A stretch of DNA of 64,000 bases from Comamonas sp. BIGb0152 (GTDB taxonomy: Bacteria; Pseudomonadota; Gammaproteobacteria; Burkholderiales; Burkholderiaceae_C), in NCBI RefSeq assembly GCF_024809975.1, contig NZ_JANUDY010000002.1:558001-622000 (forward strand), read 5' to 3'. Shown piece after piece: positions 58,762 through 64,000 of the stretch. The notes below the pieces were generated by a model. It had not been told where the DNA came from. It made no database searches and saw nothing but the letters and a program-made list of their open reading frames with translations. The translations under genes and the position numbers were made by a program. Position 1 is the stretch's first letter; each line of letters opens with the position of its first letter.

Positions 58762-58965
58762 AGCACAGGCTCCGGCAACAAGCAAGCCGAGAGCATAACG
58801 CTTTTGCAAGGAACCCTGGGGCAAACCCTGACCTGCAAGCGACAGCCGACCAGGAAATATGTGCAAGCGCCTACGCAGGCGCTGCAAAACCCTCGCCCAA
58901 AGGGGATGGATGTGGATCGCCCGAGACCGCGTTCAGCCCATGGCAGAGAGTTTTGCAGAGGCCCC

Positions 58966-60279
58966 CTAACTGCCCGCAAGCGCCACGCCACCGCGCAGCC
59001 GCTCTTGCACCACCGCCGCCATGCCTGCAGGGGCCTGCGCTAACAGGCTGGGCCAGCTGTGCTGCGCCTGCCGCACCACCTCTTTGAGCAAGGCAATATG
59101 GCGGGGTACGCGCAACAAACCGGCGGCATTCAGCAAGGCGGCCACATCGTCCCAGCGCAGCGCCCGCATCGTACGGTCGATGGCCTTGTTAACGGCATAC
59201 TGCTGCGCGGCCGATCCTTCAAAGAACGCCGCCACGCAAACGCAGTCATAAACGGGTGCTAGGCGCGGATGCCTCCCATCGGGGTAGACCAGCGCCCAGT
59301 TCTTCAGGTGTGCATCGGTATTGCCCATCAAAATGGCGGCCACGGTGCGCGCCAGAAACTCGCGCGTATCCGCCACGGGTTGCGGGCTCAAGCGGTCGAG
59401 AACGCGCAGCATGGTGGGCCAGTCCTGCTGCAGGCCTTTGCCATATTTGTGGCGCGGCGCATAACCCAGCGCCTGGTTGAACTCCTCCATATGCACACGG
59501 CTGCCATCGGGCAGGTGGTCAAAGCGCTGCACGGCCAAAATCTCGTCAAAAGGCAGGTGCTCAGGCAAATCGGCTTGGGCGCGGCTGATGATCTGCACGT
59601 CAGCCGTGGTCAGCCCCAAAGCCTGGCATAGCTGGTAGCAGCTGAATTCATTGGCCACCAGGTCGGGATGCTGGGTGCTGGGAAGCTTGAGGATCACGCT
59701 GCCCGCAGCACCTTTGCGGCGTACCGTGTAGCGCCGGCCGTCCTGCACCGCACTGAACTTGGTGACAATGCCTGGCAACGATGCCGCATCCGCCACCGGA
59801 AACTCCACAAAGCCCGGCTCCAGCACATCCAGCCCTTGGGAGGTGTGCCAGTGGCGCACCACATCCGGGATGGCTTCGTCGCGCGGCATGGGCTCCACCT
59901 CCAGCCCGCCCATCAGGTCATGGCCGGCAGCGGCCAGCAGCTCAAACTCGTCATCGGGTGAGCAGCCCCGCTCGGCTGCCAGGCGTTGGCGGTTATGGCC
60001 TTCGGGCAAGAGGTTCTGAAAGTACACCGGCCAGCGGCCATCGGTGCGCACCAGCCGGGCATCGCGGGCCGCACGCAAAATGCGCTGGGTGTCGGGCTCT
60101 GATGCGCCTTGGTAGCTCAGCGACAGCGCAGGCCGGTTGGGATCCTCGATGTAGCTGTCTTCAAACGAGACACGCAAGATATCGCCGTACTGCGACAGGT
60201 AGCCGATGGGCCGCCGCCCACCACCCAGGCTTGCAGGCTGGTGCATGTAGAGCCGCAAGTAGCGGATGGATGTGCTCAT
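58966..60279 (-). CDS. hipA: HipA-family toxin (serine/threonine kinase)
   Basis: The protein has 437 residues. The N-terminal part has YFQNLLPEGHNRQRLAAERG and DEFELLAAAGHDLMGGLEV, the HipA N1 region. The kinase core has the catalytic loop NTDAHLKNW (residues 320-328) and, as metal-binding motif, APVYDCVCV (341-349) in place of the more usual D-x-x-S. HipA kinases phosphorylate translation targets such as glutamyl-tRNA synthetase to arrest growth, held inactive by HipB. The gene follows hipB by 24 nt. An atypical C-x-C after the catalytic aspartate could alter activity. Confidence 0.92.
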   Translation of the reverse strand: MSTSIRYLRLYMHQPASLGGGRRPIGYLSQYGDILRVSFEDSYIEDPNRPALSLSYQGASEPDTQRILRAARDARLVRTDGRWPVYFQNLLPEGHNRQRLAAERGCSPDDEFELLAAAGHDLMGGLEVEPMPRDEAIPDVVRHWHTSQGLDVLEPGFVEFPVADAASLPGIVTKFSAVQDGRRYTVRRKGAAGSVILKLPSTQHPDLVANEFSCYQLCQALGLTTADVQIISRAQADLPEHLPFDEILAVQRFDHLPDGSRVHMEEFNQALGYAPRHKYGKGLQQDWPTMLRVLDRLSPQPVADTREFLARTVAAILMGNTDAHLKNWALVYPDGRHPRLAPVYDCVCVAAFFEGSAAQQYAVNKAIDRTMRALRWDDVAALLNAAGLLRVPRHIALLKEVVRQAQHSWPSLLAQAPAGMAAVVQERLRGGVALAGS

Positions 60280-60303
60280 GGCATCGCCCGAATCCAGTGG
60301 TGC

Positions 60304-60615
60304 TCAGCGCGTCGGCGCCGCCAGCCTATCCACCACCGACAGCGGGGCATCGGCGCCGGTGGGCTGGCCCAGATATTTACCGCCCGACTGGATAAAGGCC
60401 TGCAGTGCGGGCAGCAGATCGGCGGGCACTGCCACCAACTCCAGCCCCAGCACACGGGCCATTTCAGCCACGGTCGAGTAGCGCGGATCCACATCACCGG
60501 TCTCGGTGCGCTGCACCGCCATGCGCGAGAGCCCGGCTTGCTCGGCCAATTGGGCCTGGGTCAGTTGCTGGGCTTTGCGTGTTGCCACCAAGGTGGCGAT
60601 TAAAGAGCTAGTCAT
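60304..60615 (-). CDS. hipB: HipB-family antitoxin, XRE-type repressor
   Basis: The protein has 103 residues with a Cro/CI helix-turn-helix: IATLVATRKAQQLTQAQLAEQAGLSRMAVQRTETGDVDPRYSTVAEMARVLGLEL. The remaining 30 residues probably make the dimer and HipA contact. It neutralises HipA and represses its own promoter. Start is ATG at 60615 or at 60624 (adding MGN); both are plausible. The upstream region holds a good promoter and two matching operators. Confidence 0.92.
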   Translation of the reverse strand: MTSSLIATLVATRKAQQLTQAQLAEQAGLSRMAVQRTETGDVDPRYSTVAEMARVLGLELVAVPADLLPALQAFIQSGGKYLGQPTGADAPLSVVDRLAAPTR

Positions 60616-60626
60616 GTTACCCATTC

Positions 60627-60650
60627 TACTCTTTTCAATCACAAAGAGTA
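60627..60650 (-). promoter_or_regulatory. hip operator O1, overlapping the -10 box
   Basis: TACTC-N14-GAGTA at 60627-60650; the arms extend to the 8-mers TACTCTTT and AAAGAGTA. It covers the -10 and transcription start region of the hip promoter. Confidence 0.75.
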
Positions 60651-60675
60651 TATTAAGCAGCATTTCTTTTACCAA
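60647..60675 (-). promoter_or_regulatory. hipBA promoter
   Basis: On the minus strand: -35 TTGGTA (60670-60675), 17-bp spacer, -10 TATACT (60647-60652). Predicted start near 60640, giving a short leader. Confidence 0.65.
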
Positions 60676-60689
60676 AAAGATTCATAAAG

Positions 60690-60713
60690 TACGCATTTTT
60701 ATCAAAATGAGTA
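60690..60713 (-). promoter_or_regulatory. hip operator O2, upstream
   Basis: TACGC-N14-GAGTA at 60690-60713, one mismatch from O1's arm pattern (GTACGCATTTT against AAAATGAGTAC). Its centre is 63 bp from the centre of O1. Confidence 0.7.
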
Positions 60714-60735
60714 CGTTTATATTCTTTTTGTCTGC

Positions 60736-61623
60736 TTAGCCAATCCAGATGCAGGCGGCAAAGCGCCCTGTTCCACCCAGCAGCCCAGGGGCACCATCGC
60801 GGCGGTGCGAGAAAAATCGCGCCGCATTGGCCACCGTGCACCAGTCTTGGCTGCCATCGTTGCCATACAGCTGCTGGATGCCGCTGCGCTGCAACCGGTG
60901 GCGGGCCAGGCCGCTCAGGTTGGCAAAAAACTTGCCCGGGTTACCAGCAGCAAACAGGCTTGCACAGTCCGGGTCTTGCCCCACAAAAGCGGATTGCACC
61001 TCGGCGCCCACCTCAAACGCCGGCTGGCTGATGCAAGGGCCCAGCCAGGCCAAAGTCTGCGTGGCAATCTGCGCATTGCTCAAGCTTGCCTGGCCCGCTT
61101 GTTGGCGAACGCGCTCCGCATAGGCGGCAAAGCAGTTCTCCAGCACCCCTGTTCCACCCTGCCCCAACAAACCGCGCCAACCGGCGTGAGCTGCACCCAC
61201 CACCGGCAGGTGCTGGTGGCAAAACAGAACTGGCAGGCAATCGGCCGCCATGACGGTGCAGCCCAGCCCGGGCACATCGCTGACACTGGCATCCGCTGGC
61301 TGCTCCTGGCCTCCGCCCTCGCCCAGCACCTGCACATGGCTGCCATGCACCTGGCGCACAAACACCGGCTGGCGTGGCCTGGCCTTGTCCGCACCATGCC
61401 CGGCCTGCAGTTCCAGCGCCTGCATGGCCTGGGCAAGCAGCTGCCGGTTGTGCTGTACATGGCCCGGCACATCGCCCACATTAAAGCTCAGGTTGGAGGC
61501 GCCAAACAGGCCCTCACTGGCGCCGCCACCCCGGGTGGTGCACAACGCAAACACACCCGGCGGTGTGGGCCACTGCGGCAGCAGCCAGTCGCTGGGGAAG
61601 GCGGATTGTGCAGCCGCACTCAT
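60736..61623 (-). CDS. pgeF: Peptidoglycan editing factor, YfiH/PgeF laccase-domain protein
   Basis: The protein has 295 residues of the multicopper-like YfiH fold: ALCTTRGGGASEG, FVRQVHGSHV, TVMAADCLPVLFC and VGAAHAGWRGLLG hold the conserved His and Cys of the site. PgeF corrects peptidoglycan precursors containing serine in place of alanine; older names are polyphenol oxidase. Its ATG overlaps the stop of the isomerase gene by 4 nt (ATGA), so the two are coupled despite unrelated roles. Confidence 0.92.
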   Translation of the reverse strand: MSAAAQSAFPSDWLLPQWPTPPGVFALCTTRGGGASEGLFGASNLSFNVGDVPGHVQHNRQLLAQAMQALELQAGHGADKARPRQPVFVRQVHGSHVQVLGEGGGQEQPADASVSDVPGLGCTVMAADCLPVLFCHQHLPVVGAAHAGWRGLLGQGGTGVLENCFAAYAERVRQQAGQASLSNAQIATQTLAWLGPCISQPAFEVGAEVQSAFVGQDPDCASLFAAGNPGKFFANLSGLARHRLQRSGIQQLYGNDGSQDWCTVANAARFFSHRRDGAPGLLGGTGRFAACIWIG

Positions 61624-62291
61624 GGCTGGGCATCCGGGCAGACGGCAGGTTGGGCCTTTTGCACCGCATCGGTCGCCAACGCCGCCTCATACGCCGCCAT
61701 GGTCAGCGGCAGGCCATCGAAACTGACCTTAAAGCGCTGGGCATTGAAGATCTGCGGCACCAAGGCGCAGTCGGCCATGGTCAAGGTATCGCCCCAGCAA
61801 AAGCGCGAGGGCGCCAGACCCTGCGCCTGGCGCTCTGCAGCCAGCAGCACCAGCTGGCGCTCAAAGGCCTCCAGGCCGGTGCGGCACCAGTGCTGGTACC
61901 ACAGGGCTTTTTCGGCATCGCTGTGGCCCAGCTCAGCCGTCAGGTAGGCCAGCACCCGCAGGTTGTTAATCGGATGGATCTCACAGGCCACCTGCAAGGC
62001 CAGCGCACGGATGCGTGCACGCGCCAGTGCATTGCCGGGCAGCATGGAGACCGTTTGCGGGTAGGCCTCGTCCAGCCACTCGATCACCGCCAGCGACTGG
62101 TTCAGCCACAGGCCGTCATCGGTCTCCAGTGCCGGCACCAGGGCATCGCCCACATGGCTGGCAAAGGCCGGGGCGCGGTGCTCGGCCTTGACCAGGTGCA
62201 CCGGCAGGTAGTCATAGGCCAGGCCCTTGGCCTGCATGGCGATGCGCACCCGGTACGACGCCGAGGAGCGGAAATAATTGTGCAGCTTCAT
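61620..62291 (-). CDS. maiA: Maleylacetoacetate / maleylpyruvate isomerase (zeta-class GST)
   Basis: The protein has 223 residues. The zeta GST signature SSASYRVRIAMQAKGL with the active-site Ser-Ser, then LVPALETDDGLWLNQSLAVIEWLDE, is clear. Members isomerise maleylacetoacetate (tyrosine route) or maleylpyruvate (gentisate route, NagL). Divergence from a FAH-family gene 190 bp away is consistent with either route; no gentisate or homogentisate dioxygenase is in the window. Start ATG at 62291. Confidence 0.9.
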   Translation of the reverse strand: MKLHNYFRSSASYRVRIAMQAKGLAYDYLPVHLVKAEHRAPAFASHVGDALVPALETDDGLWLNQSLAVIEWLDEAYPQTVSMLPGNALARARIRALALQVACEIHPINNLRVLAYLTAELGHSDAEKALWYQHWCRTGLEAFERQLVLLAAERQAQGLAPSRFCWGDTLTMADCALVPQIFNAQRFKVSFDGLPLTMAAYEAALATDAVQKAQPAVCPDAQP

Positions 62292-62481
62292 GGCGACCGA
62301 GCATAACGCAGGGCGCTGTAGCCGCGGGCCACCCAGTCACCCGCATGACAGCGGTAGCGATCTGGCATGCCAAGACCAGCATGGGCGCGGCTGGGGATTC
62401 TGCAGAGCGGTTTGTTTTGCCGCATAATTTTTGACACCGCTTCAATCGGGCGGTTTTCTCCGCCTCCAACCAAAGTCCAGC

Positions 62482-63180
62482 ATGAGCCAATACGTCATCC
62501 CTCCAGCCTCGCCAACCGGCGTGCCTGTCCTCGGCAGCGACCAGCTGTTCCCCGTGCGCCGCGTCTACTGCGTGGGCCGCAACTACGAAGATCATGCCAA
62601 AGAGATGGGCTTTACCGGCCGCGAGGCGCCCTTTTTCTTCATGAAGCCTGCCGATGCGGTTGTGCCCGTGGCTGCTGGCAGCACCGGCCAGATCCCTTAC
62701 CCGACCCTGACGAGCAACCTGCACCATGAAATCGAGCTGGTAGTGGCCATCGGCAAGGGCGGCAAGAACATCGCGGCTGCCGACGCAGCCGCGCACATCT
62801 GGGGCTATGCCGTGGGCCTGGACATGACGCGACGCGACCTGCAAAACGAGATGAAAAAGCAGGGACGCCCCTGGGAAATTGGCAAGGCCTTTGAAGCCAG
62901 CGCCCCGATGGCACCTTTGGTGCCTGCCGCCCAGGCCGGTGATATCAACAACGCCGAGATCTGGCTCCAGGTCAACGGCGCCGAACGCCAACACAGCAAT
63001 GTGCAAAAGCTGATCTGGAACATCGCCGAGACCATCGAAGTGCTCTCGCAAGCCTGGGAGCTGCAAGCGGGCGACCTGATCTTCACCGGCACCCCCGAAG
63101 GCGTGGCCGCCGTGGTCAAGGGCGATGTGCTCGAAGGCGGCGTGACCGGACTGCCCCCTTTGAAAATTGCACTGGTGTAA
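62482..63180 (+). CDS. nagK: FAH-family hydrolase, probable fumarylpyruvate hydrolase
   Basis: The protein has 232 residues, the length of the short FAH class rather than full fumarylacetoacetase. VYCVGRNYEDHAKEMGF, FFFMKPADAVVP, LHHEIELVVAIGKGG (metal-binding glutamates) and TGTPEGVAAVVKGD are typical. It may cleave fumarylpyruvate to fumarate and pyruvate, the step after maleylpyruvate isomerase in gentisate breakdown. The opposing isomerase gene supports this; the symbol is by analogy. Confidence 0.87.
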   Translation: MSQYVIPPASPTGVPVLGSDQLFPVRRVYCVGRNYEDHAKEMGFTGREAPFFFMKPADAVVPVAAGSTGQIPYPTLTSNLHHEIELVVAIGKGGKNIAAADAAAHIWGYAVGLDMTRRDLQNEMKKQGRPWEIGKAFEASAPMAPLVPAAQAGDINNAEIWLQVNGAERQHSNVQKLIWNIAETIEVLSQAWELQAGDLIFTGTPEGVAAVVKGDVLEGGVTGLPPLKIALV

Positions 63181-63192
63181 TACCACTGCAAC

Positions 63193-63222
63193 GCGCCACC
63201 CGCTGCGGTGGCGCTTTTTTTT
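63193..63222 (+). terminator. Terminator after the FAH-family gene
   Basis: GCGCCACC (63193-63200) pairs with GGTGGCGC (63207-63214), followed by eight T residues. Confidence 0.9.
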
Positions 63223-63266
63223 GACCACGGCCGCCAGCACAGCGTCCATGAAGCACAATAGAACGC

Positions 63267-63869
63267 ATGACTTCTCGCGCCCCCGTTGATTTTTGCCGCC
63301 GCTGCGGCAGCAAAGTTGAGCACCGCCTGCCCGATGATGGCGACACCAAGATCCGCGCCATCTGCCCTGCCTGCCACACGGTGCACTACGAGAACCCGCT
63401 GAACGTGGTGGGTACCGTCCCCTTCCTAGACGACAAAGTGCTGCTGTGCCTGCGCAATATCGAGCCGCGCAAGGGCTACTGGACCTTGCCTGCCGGCTTT
63501 ATGGAGTTGGATGAAACCACCGGCCAGGGCGCAGCGCGCGAGACCGATGAGGAAGCCGGCGCCGACATCACGATGGGCCCGCTTTTTTCGCTGGTGAACG
63601 TGCCGCATGTCGGCCAGGTGCATCTGTTTTACCTGGCCCAGCTCCAAAGCACCGAATTCAACCCGGGCTGGGAGACCATGGAAGCCAGACTGTTCAGCGA
63701 GGCAGAGATCCCCTGGGACGAGATCGCTTTCCGCACGGTCAAAGTCACGCTGGAGCGCTATTTTGAAGACCGCAAGCGCGGTGTGTTTGACATCCATGTC
63801 ATCGACCTGGAGGCTCCTGCGGGCCCGCTGGTCACGCCCAAGCCTTCTACCGCGCCTACCTCGTCTTGA
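63267..63869 (+). CDS. NUDIX hydrolase with zinc ribbon
   Basis: The protein has 200 residues. A zinc ribbon comes first (CRRCGS, then CPACHTVHYENP), then the Nudix box in GFMELDETTGQGAARETDEEAGAD, an exact match to GX5EX7REUXEEXGU. The C-terminal 20 residues are Pro/Thr-rich. It hydrolyses a nucleoside diphosphate derivative, perhaps NADH-like by resemblance to NudC-type zinc ribbons. The next gene starts 14 nt after its stop. Confidence 0.93.
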   Translation: MTSRAPVDFCRRCGSKVEHRLPDDGDTKIRAICPACHTVHYENPLNVVGTVPFLDDKVLLCLRNIEPRKGYWTLPAGFMELDETTGQGAARETDEEAGADITMGPLFSLVNVPHVGQVHLFYLAQLQSTEFNPGWETMEARLFSEAEIPWDEIAFRTVKVTLERYFEDRKRGVFDIHVIDLEAPAGPLVTPKPSTAPTSS

Positions 63870-63883
63870 CCGGATCGCTAGCC

Positions 63884-64000
63884 ATGATGAACACTTTCAC
63901 CACCACCTCCGCCGTTCGCCGTCGCCTGCTCTGCGGCTGGGCGTTGGCCGCCACCGGCAGCCTGCTGCCCGGTTTTGCCCATGCCGCCAAGCTGCAAGAC
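63884..64000 (+). CDS. Exported protein, N-terminus only (truncated by window edge)
   Basis: The ATG at 63884 opens a frame to the window end, 39 codons. It encodes a signal peptide with an arginine-rich n-region (AVRRRLLCGWALAATG) and a cleavage site after GFAHA, followed by AKLQD. The family cannot be named. It is probably cotranscribed with the NUDIX gene. Confidence 0.6.
   Translation, partial: MMNTFTTTSAVRRRLLCGWALAATGSLLPGFAHAAKLQD

Overview
The window is chromosomal DNA of a high-GC beta-proteobacterium, most likely a Comamonas-like member of the Comamonadaceae (Burkholderiales). This rests on a homodimeric-type pyruvate dehydrogenase operon whose E3 carries its own lipoyl domain, a class I PHB locus (phaC-phaA-phaB), two Bug-type periplasmic receptors, and a FixL/FixJ-type two-component pair upstream of folD and prlC. 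Genus assignment is inference. There are no rRNA genes, CRISPR arrays, prophages or insertion sequences; one tRNA-Gly(CCC) is present.

Layout. 1-9350: a YbdK-like carboxylate-amine ligase coupled to a CPA2-type antiporter, a BASS-family transporter, a two-gene DNA-repair module (DUF4130 protein plus radical SAM protein) with LexA-type boxes upstream, two orphan Bug receptors, and an unusual VOC protein with a PCP_red-like C-terminal domain. 9450-15716: aceE-aceF-lpdA, followed upstream by a gene-poor 634-bp stretch with a 14-bp tandem repeat. 16351-30517: a complete-looking myo-inositol uptake and catabolism locus: RpiR regulator and two Gfo/Idh/MocA dehydrogenases on one strand; divergently, an ABC importer, kinase-aldolase fusion iolC, iolD, iolE, iolB and a LamB-type porin. 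iolA is not in the window. 30700-39790: sensor kinase, response regulator, folD, prlC, a thioredoxin-fold secreted protein, rpiA and pyrD. 39878-46816: bioB, two VOC proteins, a GGDEF/degenerate-EAL protein, and a YVTN beta-propeller with a possible C-terminal sorting tail. 46925-51684: YgiQ radical SAM protein, a 60-aa orphan small protein, a YigZ/IMPACT protein, a GAF protein and the tRNA. 51740-55936: phaB, phaA, phaC. 56044-64000: small membrane protein, MFS exporter, GNAT, thioesterase, a hipBA toxin-antitoxin locus with two well-formed operators, pgeF, a maleylpyruvate/maleylacetoacetate isomerase, a FAH-family hydrolase, a NUDIX hydrolase, and the start of an exported protein.

Most of the window is core metabolism. 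The parts most worth following up are the DNA-repair radical SAM/DUF4130 pair under probable SOS control (3884-6303), the hipBA operator pair spaced by 63 bp, the inositol locus with its own LamB-type porin and a hidden coupled small ORF, and the 60-aa orphan protein at 49772-49954, which carries a PqqA-like W-x-T-P-A-Y motif.
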